This document shows positions 15,409-24,587 of a DNA stretch of 64,000 nt, piece by piece. Numbering within the stretch: position 1 is the first letter of the stretch; every line of letters starts with the position of its first letter. The DNA is from a virus: positions 124,001 to 188,000 of IMG/VR virus record IMGVR_UViG_3300046559_001153, one strand, 5' to 3'. The position numbers and the translations under genes are program-made. Below the pieces are notes generated by a model. It had not been told where the DNA came from. It searched no databases and saw only the letters and a program-made list of their open reading frames with translations.

Positions 15409-16070
15409 GTGAAACTCAGCTGGTTCTGTTTGACTGGCCGCCACCCCGCAAAGAAGTCCACCTCGAGCTGTTTCCGCCAACGCACGAAGGCGTTAATTCG
15501 AAGCGAAAGACGTGCGTCGATGAGCGTATCTACGCTGACGAATGGAAGCGGTTGAACAAGCCAGCACGGGAAGACCACTACACGTTACTGGAGCGTATTC
15601 TGACGCCTGAGAATGCAGCCTATGTGTCGTATATCTCAGATCGAGACTCGATCGTAGCTGCAACGGTTGTTCAGTATATGGCTACGCATTGGGGTAGTAA
15701 CTTCCTGCATGAATGCGAACAGAAGATTGCAGAAGCCAAAGAGATTCGCAAACCGTTCCAGCATCGCGATCTGTTCTACGGTCGCGTGTGCCAAGAACCA
15801 TACACGACTATCGCCAAGCAAATTAAGGAGATTGTTTCCGCTCATCTTACGCCGGACAGCTATGAGTGCGGACAGTTGCAGAATGAAATTCTGAATTTTG
15901 TCGTGTCGATCCTGTGCCGTGGCTTCCCGCCAACCGTGACAAAGGCAACGAAGAGCCGGCGTGGGAGAATCATCATCCGCGACGAGACGCCGCCGCCCGA
16001 TCCGACAGTGATGACTGACGTTCAAACTGCGATAGACACGATTAACCAAGAATTGGAGGAGAAGTGGTAA
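15405..16070 (+). CDS. Hypothetical protein (221 aa)
   Basis: GTG start overlapping the upstream TGA. The opening SETQLVLFDWPPP is a short-linear-motif-like leader. The body is helical and the C-terminus basic then acidic (KSRRGRIIIRDE). Family not recognised. Confidence 0.6.
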   Translation: MSETQLVLFDWPPPRKEVHLELFPPTHEGVNSKRKTCVDERIYADEWKRLNKPAREDHYTLLERILTPENAAYVSYISDRDSIVAATVVQYMATHWGSNFLHECEQKIAEAKEIRKPFQHRDLFYGRVCQEPYTTIAKQIKEIVSAHLTPDSYECGQLQNEILNFVVSILCRGFPPTVTKATKSRRGRIIIRDETPPPDPTVMTDVQTAIDTINQELEEKW

Positions 16071-16258
16071 AAGTCAAAAAGGACAAGGCAAAGGCGAAGC
16101 ATGCTTTTAGCCTGCCATACCCGGCTGTGGGCGAGCTTGTTTGGGCTCAGCTAGTCGGGTCGCGGCGTGTTCAGGGGACTCTGGTCCGACGAACGAAGAA
16201 ACTGATCGTTATCCATCCCGAGGGTGGGGTGGACATCTCTATCGAGAAGCCTGCGTGA
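16064..16258 (+). CDS. Small SH3-like basic protein (64 aa)
   Basis: GTG start within the end of the previous gene. A Lys-rich leader (VKVKKDKAKAKH) precedes a beta-barrel-like segment (GELVWAQLVGSRRVQGTLVR). Possibly nucleic-acid-binding; not assigned. Confidence 0.55.
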   Translation: MVKVKKDKAKAKHAFSLPYPAVGELVWAQLVGSRRVQGTLVRRTKKLIVIHPEGGVDISIEKPA

Positions 16259-16442
16259 ATCCAATCTCCGCCGACCAGGATCCAACTGGTCTTGTGGCTG
16301 CAGTACGTGGCGTGTCGCTACCAATAGCGTCCGGATACAACTCGTAGCGGGGAGTTCGTGGGTGCAAAGACTCCGCCCACGCCGTGAGAGCAATGTCATG
16401 ATGGAAAGCCGGAACTGCAGTCTTCTTTTAAGGACAAACTAA
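16259..16442 (+). other. Noncoding gap with hairpins before the methylase
   Basis: 184 bases with no supported gene. Contains GACCAG/CTGGTC (loop of 7, around 16275-16293) and nested GTGGG/CCCAC and GGAGT/ACTCC stems around 16350-16381. A leader RNA, small ncRNA or terminator are possible; there is no clear T-run. Confidence 0.4.
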
Positions 16443-17291
16443 GTGAATTCAATGTTGAAGAGTTTTGGTGGAAAACATTATCTGGCTGACCAGATTAACC
16501 AACTGCGGCCGCCGTCAGATGATTACGACCATTACGTCGAGACGCACTTCGCGACGGGTGCTGTGCTGTTTGCCGCGGATCCTGATTTATATCTCGAGAA
16601 GAGTGAGATCATCAACGACATCGACGGGGACGTCGTCAATTTCTGGCGAACCCTACAGGACGAGAAGGCTTTTGCCGAGTTCAAGCGGTTGGCCGAAGCG
16701 GCACCGGTTAGTGAGGCTCTCTGGAAGTACTCCCGCGTGGTTCGACCTATACTCGCCGTCCCGGATGCCAGGTTGGCCTTCCAGTTCTTCGTTGGCTGCC
16801 GCCAATCGCGGGAAGGCAAGATGCAGGCCTTCACCACGCTCACCAAGAGCCGCACACGTCGAGGGATGAACGAACAGGTGTCAGCGTGGCTGACAGCTGT
16901 AGACGGGCTCCCAGAGGTCCACACGCGTCTTAAACGGGTGCTCATTCTGGAAGCCCAGGATGCCTGCCCGGTTATAAAGCGGCAGGATACCCCAAGGACC
17001 CTATTTTACTGCGATCCGCCCTACTTCCACGCCACGCGGGTGTCCAAGGCCGTCTACCGATTCGAGATGACCGGGGAGCAGCACGTCGGGCTGCTGAATA
17101 CGCTGACTGGTATCAAGGGCAAGTTCATCTTGTCTGGCTACCAAAGCGATCTCTATGACAATTGGGCCCGCAAGAACGGCTTTTTTCGTTACGAGATCAA
17201 GATCGATTGCAAGGCCAGCGCGAAGAAGGAGAAGCCTCAGCGTGTCGAGTGTCTGTACATGAACTACGAACCACCAGTGGATACGAAATGA
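16443..17291 (+). CDS. D12-class N6-adenine DNA methyltransferase
   Basis: 282 residues with a GTG start. Motif order is that of Dam-type (D12) enzymes: SFGGKHYLADQI (AdoMet-binding, motif X), ETHFATGAVLF (motif I, FxGxG-like), and catalytic FYCDPPYF with D191-P-P-Y194. It transfers methyl from S-adenosylmethionine to adenine N6. Probably protects phage DNA from host restriction or marks it for regulation. The recognition site is not predictable. Confidence 0.88.
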   Translation: MNSMLKSFGGKHYLADQINQLRPPSDDYDHYVETHFATGAVLFAADPDLYLEKSEIINDIDGDVVNFWRTLQDEKAFAEFKRLAEAAPVSEALWKYSRVVRPILAVPDARLAFQFFVGCRQSREGKMQAFTTLTKSRTRRGMNEQVSAWLTAVDGLPEVHTRLKRVLILEAQDACPVIKRQDTPRTLFYCDPPYFHATRVSKAVYRFEMTGEQHVGLLNTLTGIKGKFILSGYQSDLYDNWARKNGFFRYEIKIDCKASAKKEKPQRVECLYMNYEPPVDTK

Positions 17292-17551
17292 CTAAAGCCG
17301 AGGATAAAGCGGCTGAGCTCAAGCCGAGGAAACGTTTACAGTTGATTCGCTCTGTCTACATGACGGTCCTCAACCAGACCGAATCGTTCGAGCCCGATGA
17401 TGTTGGTGTTCAGTTGGCTTACCTGCTCGGGGCCATCGCCATGAACAGTTGTGTAGAGTTGACACGAGGTGAGCCGATTCACAATATCCTCGATCGACGG
17501 TTCCACAGAAAGCATTTGATCTGGGCGTTTATCACGTTCGACGACACCTGA
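17288..17551 (+). CDS. Hypothetical protein (87 aa)
   Basis: ATGA overlap with the methylase gene. Helical; contains QLAYLLGAIAMNSCVELTRGE. No family recognised; coupling suggests joint expression with the methylase. Confidence 0.6.
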   Translation: MTKAEDKAAELKPRKRLQLIRSVYMTVLNQTESFEPDDVGVQLAYLLGAIAMNSCVELTRGEPIHNILDRRFHRKHLIWAFITFDDT

Positions 17552-17655
17552 ATTTCTTCGTTTCTCGCGGCATGTATATTGGTAACGAGAGCGCTGTTTT
17601 GGCTATAGCCGAATCAGTGCTCTCATTGTTTACACTTGCTGCAAAGGAACAGATC

Positions 17656-18066
17656 ATGCTCGAAGCTGTGTGGGAGTTGATCAAGTTTGTGGCACAACCG
17701 ACCTGGCGGTTGATCAAGTTTGTGGAACGGACAGCCTGGTGGTTGCTCTGTTATCCGTACAACTTGTGTTTGTGGGAATGGGGCTACACGTACCCCCCGA
17801 TGCCGAACACCAATCCGAGCCACCCGGACTACAAGAGGTTGCACGGGGAACAGGCCGCTGCCCCGGTAGTCGCGGTCGGTATTGCTCATTTGGCGCCAGA
17901 CACAACTCCTGATCGTGATGAGCCTGACGACGCTGACTTTGGTGACTACGCGGACGCTGATACGCATCTGGCAACAGCTGATTTGCGCCCGTCCAGTTCG
18001 TCAGCTGATGCGATCTCGATCACAAAGTGCCCGCCGTTGGTGCCACGTACTCCGCAGTTTACATGA
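17656..18066 (+). CDS. Hypothetical protein with internal duplication (136 aa)
   Basis: ATG 17656 follows AAGGAACAG. The N-terminus contains an imperfect tandem repeat, WELIKFVAQPTWRLIKFVER, forming a hydrophobic/amphipathic stretch (residues 5-32) with CYPYNLCLW after it. The tail is acidic and Ser-rich. A peripheral membrane role is possible. Confidence 0.55.
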   Translation: MLEAVWELIKFVAQPTWRLIKFVERTAWWLLCYPYNLCLWEWGYTYPPMPNTNPSHPDYKRLHGEQAAAPVVAVGIAHLAPDTTPDRDEPDDADFGDYADADTHLATADLRPSSSSADAISITKCPPLVPRTPQFT

Positions 18067-18097
18067 CCATTTCTCTGTTTGATTCAAGGAGGGTGTT

Positions 18098-18391
18098 ATG
18101 GCGTTGACTAAGGCATTGTCGCCGAAAGAACTGGCCAACAGTGACGCACCTATCTCTGATCACCTGGTCAGGGGTGTGAAACTGAGGCATCACAGGCAGC
18201 GGGGAGGGTGGCCAGGTGGCGAAGTCGTACTCGCTGTTACGGACGAGACCGTCACACTTGCCCCGTACCGGACGAATGCATCAGTCATGGAGGGCATGCA
18301 GATTGATTACGGACTGGCTGTCGTGGTCCAACGACGCGGCTTGATCTACTACGACCGCATTGTCTCCGACACGAACGAAGAGGTTCCCTGA
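18098..18391 (+). CDS. Hypothetical protein (97 aa)
   Basis: Strong Shine-Dalgarno AAGGAGGGTG before ATG 18098. Beta-rich middle (GEVVLAVTDETVTLAPY). Short 66-base gap after it. Function unknown. Confidence 0.6.
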   Translation: MALTKALSPKELANSDAPISDHLVRGVKLRHHRQRGGWPGGEVVLAVTDETVTLAPYRTNASVMEGMQIDYGLAVVVQRRGLIYYDRIVSDTNEEVP

Positions 18392-18458
18392 GTCGTTGTT
18401 TGTCCGATCCATTCGGCGACGACTCATTTCTTGCTCCCGTTAGAAATGAGGTTGAGTT

Positions 18459-18854
18459 ATGCGAGGACAGTATCCGGAAATCACCGCGGCGTTGAACAAA
18501 TTCGCTATCCATCATCCCAAGGCCACGGCATCTGCCATCACGAAGGCTGTGGCGGCGAAGAGGCCCGAGTGGAAAAATCTGATCACTCAGTACATGGCGA
18601 ATAGCGCGAGAGCAGCCGGAAAGCGACACCACGAGCCGTCACGTTCGGCGTCGAACGGGCATTCCGACGGAAACGGCCACTCGAATGGAAACGGCCTCAC
18701 CAAGACCAAGGCGAAGGCCAAAACCTCGGCCAAGGCCACGGCTCCGGTCGATTTGGAGTATGTTCTGGAGCTGGCCCAGCTCCGACGCTCGTTCGGAGCT
18801 GAGCAGTTCGCTCAGGCAAACGAGGCCCTCGAGCAGTTGACAGCGATTCTCTAG
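18459..18854 (+). CDS. Low-complexity linker protein (131 aa)
   Basis: A helical N-terminal domain (residues 1-45), then a Ser/Asn/Gly/His repeat (SNGHSDGNGHSNGNG) and a Lys/Ala-rich hinge (TKTKAKAKTSAKATA), then a C-terminal helix. The layout suggests two small helices tethered by a disordered, histone-tail-like linker, possibly DNA-binding. Confidence 0.55.
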   Translation: MRGQYPEITAALNKFAIHHPKATASAITKAVAAKRPEWKNLITQYMANSARAAGKRHHEPSRSASNGHSDGNGHSNGNGLTKTKAKAKTSAKATAPVDLEYVLELAQLRRSFGAEQFAQANEALEQLTAIL

Positions 18855-18874
18855 GCCGTCCGTAGCGGGAGGGG

Positions 18875-18914
18875 CCTGTCGACGCTGCGATGACGGTCTC
18901 ACGTCGACAGGTTT
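18875..18914 (+). terminator. Hairpin, probable terminator
   Basis: Perfect 10-bp stem CCTGTCGACG (18875-18884) / CGTCGACAGG (18902-18911) followed by TTTCCC. The 17-base loop and short T-run make termination efficiency uncertain. Confidence 0.5.
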
Positions 18915-18969
18915 CCCGCACACGTTCTCACGTTTCTGTTTTCGTTTCCCCTACGAAAGGTACAAGATT

Positions 18970-19644
18970 ATGTTTACTCTGCTGATGGTGGCCGTTCTGG
19001 CCCAGACGCCTGATTCCCCTGATCCGATTTTCGAAGCGCAGAAGCGGGCCGGTCAAGACCAGCTCCGCGAAAAGCCCAAAGCCGTGTCGCCTGGCAACAA
19101 GATCGTCGAACGACAATACGATCTCTACGTGCCCACACACGACGCTGTCACTCGGTGCGTTAACTACGTCTCTGACGTGACCTTCCGCGAAAAGCTGCGG
19201 GATCTCGCCGATCTGCTGAACGGCAAAGCCAAATCGCCGCTGGGCGAGTTGGCCCCGACGTCGTGCTTGAGAGCGGCTACGTCCATTCATGAGTTTCTGA
19301 TTCATCAGAACTATGAGACTGCGGTCATCATGTTGATGAGCGTTCATGTTGATAGTCTGCGGGACACCAAGATCACGGTCGCTGTCGAACGCATCCTGCG
19401 ATCGACGGACAGCTCGGTCGTCAATCCGTACGGATGGTGGTACGGACGCAAGCTGTCGACAGAGTTGTACGCGACCGTCAGGCTTAATTCGATTGCCGCA
19501 TTGGAATCCAACGCGACTCTCAAAGAGCTGCATCGGTTGTATCCGAAAGCTAATGACGTCGATTCATTGCTGCGAATGATTGACGATAAGTACTCCGGCA
19601 AAGATAAGCCAGAAGAAGCCGTGTCGTCAAAAGAAGCTGCCTGA
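18970..19644 (+). CDS. Putative exported protein (224 aa)
   Basis: Shine-Dalgarno GAAAGG. A short hydrophobic N-terminus (FTLLMVAVLA) resembles a signal peptide or anchor, followed by a mature helical domain with CVNYVSDVTFREKLRDLADLL. Stands alone between two hairpins, so it is probably its own transcription unit. Function unknown. Confidence 0.6.
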   Translation: MFTLLMVAVLAQTPDSPDPIFEAQKRAGQDQLREKPKAVSPGNKIVERQYDLYVPTHDAVTRCVNYVSDVTFREKLRDLADLLNGKAKSPLGELAPTSCLRAATSIHEFLIHQNYETAVIMLMSVHVDSLRDTKITVAVERILRSTDSSVVNPYGWWYGRKLSTELYATVRLNSIAALESNATLKELHRLYPKANDVDSLLRMIDDKYSGKDKPEEAVSSKEAA

Positions 19645-19656
19645 ACCGGGCGGCGA

Positions 19657-19695
19657 ATGGGCTGGTGGACCGATTGCCACCAGCCCATTTTTATT
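19657..19695 (+). terminator. Strong intrinsic terminator
   Basis: Perfect 12-bp stem ATGGGCTGGTGG (19657-19668) / CCACCAGCCCAT (19677-19688), loop of 8, then TTTTATTT. Confidence 0.92.
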
Positions 19696-19721
19696 TGTTA
19701 GTTTTTTATCTTAGTGAGTGA

Positions 19722-20477
19722 ATGCCCGCAAAATTGATCAATGAAGATGGTGGCCGTGAACGCAATCCGACCACCAAACGGAATCATGATAAAGCTTTCA
19801 AGATGCTGCTGCCCCGGTTACAGGCCGTTGTTCGTGACGGTGAGTGGAAAGTCCGACCAGTCGGACAACGGGATCGCAAAGGGACACCCGTCTTCCGTGT
19901 GATGGGTCTGGTTTCCGAGTATGGGGCGTCGAAAATTCGAGTGTGGTGCCGGCCGCACGCCGCCGACTCGGCCTGGGAATTCGATATCGTTCCGTCGAAG
20001 GGAGCGGATAAGTCCACAGAGACCCTGCAAAAGATCGTCGATCTGCTGAGGGCGAACGAGGAGGTCGGTACTAAGTACGAGGTTGACGCCGAAGTCGAGA
20101 AACCGCTGGTTGTACCGGTAAGTGAGGTTGTTGTGCCGCCCGTTGAAGTGGAAACAATCGAACCACCACGTCCGGCCGCCGCGGTAACTCAGACCAGCGC
20201 TCGAGATCTGAAGGCCATGCTCGGCCGGTTGCATCTGATCGTGGAAAAAGCCGAAAAGAGACAGGAGGAGATTGTCCGTGTTACCGGGCAAATCGACAAG
20301 CTTCAGCAACAACTGGTTGAGGTTCGCAAGGTATTCGAGAACCACTCGGCCCAGCTGGCAGCGTCAGAGGCCAAGTTGCAGACACAGTTAGTCTCCTTGA
20401 AGAAAGAAGACGCTGACGACCAGGCCCTGCTGCAGACAGCCCAGGTGCTCGGTCTGGCCGGCGAAATTTCTCTTTAG
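19722..20477 (+). CDS. Hypothetical protein with C-terminal coiled coil (251 aa)
   Basis: The N-terminal domain (residues 1-115) is basic with mixed strands (KVRPVGQRDRKGTPVFRVMG). A Pro/Val-rich linker (VPVSEVVVPPVEVETIEPPRP) leads to a coiled coil (residues 160-240, DKLQQQLVEVRKVFENHSAQ). No family recognised. Confidence 0.65.
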   Translation: MPAKLINEDGGRERNPTTKRNHDKAFKMLLPRLQAVVRDGEWKVRPVGQRDRKGTPVFRVMGLVSEYGASKIRVWCRPHAADSAWEFDIVPSKGADKSTETLQKIVDLLRANEEVGTKYEVDAEVEKPLVVPVSEVVVPPVEVETIEPPRPAAAVTQTSARDLKAMLGRLHLIVEKAEKRQEEIVRVTGQIDKLQQQLVEVRKVFENHSAQLAASEAKLQTQLVSLKKEDADDQALLQTAQVLGLAGEISL

Positions 20478-20495
20478 TTCGAAAGGAATCGATTG

Positions 20496-20639
20496 ATGCT
20501 GATATCGAAGAAGAGCAAGAAGGGCGGGGCAGGCAAGAGTCTCAAATTGGCTCAGAAGATTTTTAACGACCGCGGGCGGAAGCCTGTGATGGCCGTATCT
20601 GCCATGTCCCTTCTCACTCAGTGGAGAAAAAGGGAATAA
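20496..20639 (+). CDS. Small basic protein (47 aa)
   Basis: Shine-Dalgarno GAAAGGAA lies before ATG 20496. Lys/Arg-rich (LISKKSKKGGAGKSLKLAQK), ending QWRKRE. A nucleic-acid-binding or inhibitory peptide is possible. A terminator follows. Confidence 0.6.
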   Translation: MLISKKSKKGGAGKSLKLAQKIFNDRGRKPVMAVSAMSLLTQWRKRE

Positions 20640-20674
20640 GCAGACAGACAATACAAGCGAATGGGTTGTTTGGG

Positions 20675-20710
20675 AAGGGGCCGGCTCAATGTGAGCCGGA
20701 CCCCTTCTTT
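20675..20710 (+). terminator. Strong intrinsic terminator
   Basis: AAGGGGCCGGCTC/GAGCCGGACCCCTT stem with loop AATGT and one bulged A, followed by CTTTT. It is followed directly by TTTTAGCTATCAGC, also seen after the terminator at 51037. Confidence 0.88.
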
Positions 20711-20728
20711 TAGCTATCAGCTTGTCGG

Positions 20729-20757
20729 TTGCGTGATTTGCCCAATTTGGCGATAAT
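20729..20757 (+). promoter_or_regulatory. Sigma70-like promoter
   Basis: -35 TTGCGT (20729-20734), 17-base spacer, -10 GATAAT (20752-20757), directly after a strong terminator and 43 bases before the gene at 20800. Suggests recognition by host RNA polymerase. Confidence 0.6.
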
Positions 20758-20799
20758 TCAATCGGATCCCTCGCAAGGTCTCAAGACAAGGATGTCGTC

Positions 20800-22620
20800 A
20801 TGCCGATGGAGTCACAGGCACAACGTGCCTACTTGCATATTCACCACCCGCAGATTGCGGCTGAATTTGAAGCGGCCACCCCCAAGGGGAAGAAGCTGCC
20901 CAAGCACGTGAAGAAGAAAGCCGACGAGTCTCCGTCCGCCGTTCATCTGCAGCAGTTCATGCCAACGCAGCATAGACGGGCTTTGACTGAGAACGAATTG
21001 TTAGATGTGCATCGCGGCCAAAAACAATGGCTCCCGTCGATCTTTCAGTCTTACGGGACTCCCCTGCCTTCGATGCTGGCTTCGCCGTGGCGACAAGGTC
21101 TGCTGGCCGGACTGGCCGGGGCTGGTGTTGGCGGACTGGCCGGTGCGTCAATCGGGGCCGGACGCGACGGATCGCCTATTGGGGCTGGCGTAGGCGCCGC
21201 ATTGGGGGCTCTGGGCCTTGGCGGGACCGCCGGGCTGGTGACTGGTTTGAGCCGATCAGCCAAGAACGAGGGCATCATCGAAATGATGAAACGTCTGCCC
21301 GAGAACGCGGTCAAGCGAGATCTGCTGTCTGACCCGGCGTACCAGGCGGACATTAAGCGAGAGAATGACGCTGACAGCATGAATCAGTTCATGTCCGTGA
21401 TGTCGCCGCACAGCATGATGGACTTGGGGCATCCGTCCAATCTGACGATGGGCAAATGGTCCTTTGAAGAAATCGGGCAGAAAGCGGCTCTCTACGGGCC
21501 GAAAGGCTGTCCGGTTCCCGGTTGCACTGAAGGCAATCCCTGCCCCAGTTGCCTGGAGCAGGAAGTAGAAGAGAAGCAATCGGCCAGCAACGATTTAATG
21601 GCTACCGTTTCGTCGCTTATGAAGGAACGCGGCCCGCTGTTTGGTGGAGCCGGCATGGCTTTGGGTGGTCTGGTGGGGGCTGCGGGGGCATCGCCGGGGC
21701 GAGGCGGTGTAGAGACAATACGTGGTGCTGCCCACGGCGGTTTGATGGGGCTTGGGACCGTGGCCGGGGCGGCAGCTGGGGGCAATATCGGTGCTGTGTA
21801 TTCGATTGGAAACAAAGCCCTGCATCCTATTGCCGGTGAGGATTACACTGGACTGGGAACGATGGCCGGGGCAGGACTTGGTGCTTTATTGGCACATCAC
21901 GCTGCCAATGAACTTACAGGACCAATGTTCGAGCCGCACGAAGAAAAGAAAGAGGCCCATGTCCTGACCGAGGGTGAACGGGCCAGTATGCCCAAGTCGG
22001 AGTTCGCTCATCCGCAGCACGCCAAGACCAAGAAACAAAAAGAGGAACCAGGCGGTTACCCGGTGCCGGACAAACAGCATGCTCGATCGGCTTTGGGCTT
22101 TGCGGCCATGCATCATGGAAAAGACTCAGCCATCTACCGACAGGTCAAAGCCAAGGTAGAAGCCAAATTCGGCAAGAAGTCGAATGCGTTCGTCACGTCA
22201 CAGCCGCTGGCTCCCGCCGCCATGCACAATCCATTCGCGGGTGCCACGGCTGCTCCTCCGGCGATGTCCCACCCCGGGCCTGGTCTAGGGTCCGATCCAT
22301 TTCACGTCCTGGGCGGCATGGCAGCTCAGCACGGGATCGGGGCACATGAGTTCACGAACAACATGGCCGCCGGTGACCCGTTCGGTGTGCACGGTGTGCC
22401 TGTCGGTGGCAAGAACCCATTTGCTGCTCCCTCACCAGCGGCAGCCAGGTGGTTGAGCACGGTAAATCCGTTCGCCCCCGCTCCGCCGCAGGCGGCCAAT
22501 TCGGGTTGGGGCAAACACATTGCCGATCACGGATGGAAGTACGGATTGGGTGCAGCGGCCGCGGGTGCTTTGCTGTATCATCTGGCGAACCGGAAGAAAG
22601 AACAGCCGCAGTACGTCTGA
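20800..22620 (+). CDS. Large glycine-zipper protein with DUF6582 domain (606 aa)
   Basis: Residues about 95-150 and 280-370 are long Gly/Ala-rich hydrophobic runs (GLAGAGVGGLAGASIGAG type) that read as glycine-zipper membrane helices. A Cys cluster (CPVPGCTEGNPCPSC, about residue 235) could bind zinc. Residues about 389-457 (LTEGERASMPKSEFAHP ... YPVPDKQHARSALGFAA ... VKAKVEAKFG) match the DUF6582 pattern. The C-terminus is Pro/Ala-rich with a final TM-like helix. Likely a virion or membrane-active protein. Confidence 0.7.
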   Translation: MPMESQAQRAYLHIHHPQIAAEFEAATPKGKKLPKHVKKKADESPSAVHLQQFMPTQHRRALTENELLDVHRGQKQWLPSIFQSYGTPLPSMLASPWRQGLLAGLAGAGVGGLAGASIGAGRDGSPIGAGVGAALGALGLGGTAGLVTGLSRSAKNEGIIEMMKRLPENAVKRDLLSDPAYQADIKRENDADSMNQFMSVMSPHSMMDLGHPSNLTMGKWSFEEIGQKAALYGPKGCPVPGCTEGNPCPSCLEQEVEEKQSASNDLMATVSSLMKERGPLFGGAGMALGGLVGAAGASPGRGGVETIRGAAHGGLMGLGTVAGAAAGGNIGAVYSIGNKALHPIAGEDYTGLGTMAGAGLGALLAHHAANELTGPMFEPHEEKKEAHVLTEGERASMPKSEFAHPQHAKTKKQKEEPGGYPVPDKQHARSALGFAAMHHGKDSAIYRQVKAKVEAKFGKKSNAFVTSQPLAPAAMHNPFAGATAAPPAMSHPGPGLGSDPFHVLGGMAAQHGIGAHEFTNNMAAGDPFGVHGVPVGGKNPFAAPSPAAARWLSTVNPFAPAPPQAANSGWGKHIADHGWKYGLGAAAAGALLYHLANRKKEQPQYV

Positions 22621-22638
22621 TAACTTTTCGAAAAGTTA
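22621..22638 (+). promoter_or_regulatory. 18-bp palindromic element, copy 2
   Basis: TAACTTTTCGAAAAGTTA, a perfect 9+9 palindrome directly after the stop at 22620 and 12 bases before ATG 22651. Confidence 0.6.
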
Positions 22639-22650
22639 CGAGAGGGTAAA

Positions 22651-24291
22651 ATGACATTGATCGAGAAAGCAGCTCTGTGGGCCAACGCTGGCGTTAACGC
22701 GGCTCCTCATAGCTCATTTCACGGCTCTCCCGGCGGTTACGGCATGGGGGCCTTGGCCGCTCATAGCCCCGCGTACAAGCCGCCCATCGTGTCACCAACG
22801 CCCGGCATCCCGGCGACGTCGGCCGGTGTGGCCCAGGTTGCTCAACAGCAGGCCGCCCAGCACGGCATCGCTCCGCCGAAGATGGCCCATTGTGAGGGCG
22901 GCGCCATGTCGACCGAACCAGTCAAACCGCCGAAGATCAAGCCCTTCCGTTTGCAGGGGCAGGAAGCCTGGGACTCGCTCAAGAAGTCTGAGGCGTGGCT
23001 CAGCCTGACGCCGTTCGCTCAGGGGTTCTTCTCGAGATGTTTTGAGGACGGGCTACCGACCAGCCAGATCCAAGCTGGTATCCGAAAATCGGCAAACATT
23101 GATCCGGACATCTACGCCGAGCTTCAACAGGGATTCGAGAAGCTGGCATGGCCGGGGCCTGGCCTGCCCTCGAATGTCACAGCTGCGATTGGCCGCATGG
23201 GCGGTGTCGGTCGAGCAGTGCCCCAGTTGGCGAGCAGAGCAGTCCCTGGCGGTGTTCAAGCCCTGGGTGCTCTCCCGTTGAGTTCGACGCCGAGATCGCT
23301 CCCTATGGCAGCAGCGGCTTCAGCTAAGGTTCCGTTGTTGAATGCTGGTCCCAGCTTTGGCGGCCATGTGCCGCTGACCCCTAGCCCCGGTGTTCAGGCG
23401 TTAGGGGCAATGCCGTCGACCGGTTCTATTCCGTCAATGGCTCCGGCGGCGTCGGCCGCCGCGGCTACAGCTCCGGCTGTTGCCCCGTCAATGTGGTCTC
23501 GCGGCATGGGCATGGGCCGAACAGCGGTCAACACAGGAGCTCGTATGGGCGTTGGTGCGGGCCTCGGAGCCGGATTAGGGGCTGGTGCCCAGTTTGGCTA
23601 TCAGCATCAACAGGGCGACGCCTCAGGCGGTTGGGCAGCTCCCGCAGCGGGTGCTTTGGCTGGAGCCGCGTTGGGAGCCCGTGGCGGAGCCGGGTTCAAC
23701 ATGCTCAATAGCCGACTTGGCCGCGGTATTAGTGCCGCGGGGGCAGCGACGGTTCCGTTTACCGCAGGGGTGACGTTGGCCGGAAATAAGGCCCAGAGCG
23801 ACCTCAGCGGTATGTTGACAACGGCGGCACAAAAACACGGCGTGCAGCCCCAGTCGCTTTTGGCGATGGTGCAAGACCCGGCGAATTTTCAAAAACTGCC
23901 GCAGTCGGAACAGCAGGCCTTCATGAATTCGATGCAGCAGCACATCCCCCAGATGAACCCGATGCACGGTCTCAACGAAATGATGAACGGGATCCCCGGG
24001 CTGGGCCAATGGGACATGTGGAAGAACATGCATCCAGGCGGAAAGCTGATGGCTCTGGCCGGTCTGCTGACAGCTGGCGGCGGAATGATGGGTGGAAGCC
24101 CAGGCATGGCGGGGGCTGGTGGTCTGGCCATGTTGGCACCGTTCTTGTTTCACCACTTTATGAATGGCGGTGGGGGTGGAGCACCGGAAGGCGGAGCAGA
24201 AGCTCCTCCGGCAGCTCCAGGAGCCCAACCAGGTGCATGGGCGGCTGGCGGTGGTCCGGCCCCGCAGTTCCCACAACCGACAGGATTCTAA
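22651..24291 (+). CDS. Gly/Ala/Met-rich glycine-zipper protein (546 aa)
   Basis: An N-terminal Pro/Ala region is followed by a conserved-looking helical module at about residues 100-165 (WDSLKKSEAWLSLTPFAQGF ... IQAGIRKSANIDP). Two Gly/Ala-rich hydrophobic blocks follow (about 295-395 and 455-510), ending in a Pro/Gly tail. Paired with the gene upstream in composition and architecture. Probably structural or membrane-inserting, as in phage ejection proteins; this is inference. Confidence 0.7.
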   Translation: MTLIEKAALWANAGVNAAPHSSFHGSPGGYGMGALAAHSPAYKPPIVSPTPGIPATSAGVAQVAQQQAAQHGIAPPKMAHCEGGAMSTEPVKPPKIKPFRLQGQEAWDSLKKSEAWLSLTPFAQGFFSRCFEDGLPTSQIQAGIRKSANIDPDIYAELQQGFEKLAWPGPGLPSNVTAAIGRMGGVGRAVPQLASRAVPGGVQALGALPLSSTPRSLPMAAAASAKVPLLNAGPSFGGHVPLTPSPGVQALGAMPSTGSIPSMAPAASAAAATAPAVAPSMWSRGMGMGRTAVNTGARMGVGAGLGAGLGAGAQFGYQHQQGDASGGWAAPAAGALAGAALGARGGAGFNMLNSRLGRGISAAGAATVPFTAGVTLAGNKAQSDLSGMLTTAAQKHGVQPQSLLAMVQDPANFQKLPQSEQQAFMNSMQQHIPQMNPMHGLNEMMNGIPGLGQWDMWKNMHPGGKLMALAGLLTAGGGMMGGSPGMAGAGGLAMLAPFLFHHFMNGGGGGAPEGGAEAPPAAPGAQPGAWAAGGGPAPQFPQPTGF

Positions 24292-24587
24292 TGAAACATG
24301 GGCGAGGGGCATCATCCACGAGGGTCTTAGCTGCTCATCGGGGCTAAACGCCGTGACGGAAGATGCTGAGATACGATTGTGAGCGTATCTGGACCAGCTG
24401 GAAAAACTCTCGATACTGGTCCCGAGCAGTTGTGGCAGGCTGACTGAGTAACGGGTTTCGATCCAGACCTTTCGCCCGTGGTCAGTTTTGTGTAACGATC
24501 CGCTATCGTGCAACTGCTCTGCCCGCTGTATACTTCGATGAAATGATCCATTGGCATGGATGCCAGGTTCTTTTGAAAGGCCGATCC
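24292..24587 (+). ncRNA. Structured intergenic RNA candidate
   Basis: 296 bases without a gene. Four stems in order: TTAGC/GCTAA (24327-24331 with 24343-24347), GATACG/CGTATC (24370-24375 with 24384-24389), GGACCAG/CTGGTCC (24391-24397 with 24416-24422) and ACGGG/CCCGT (24451-24455 with 24475-24479). A possible -10 TATACT lies near 24528. No known RNA family recognised. Confidence 0.45.
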
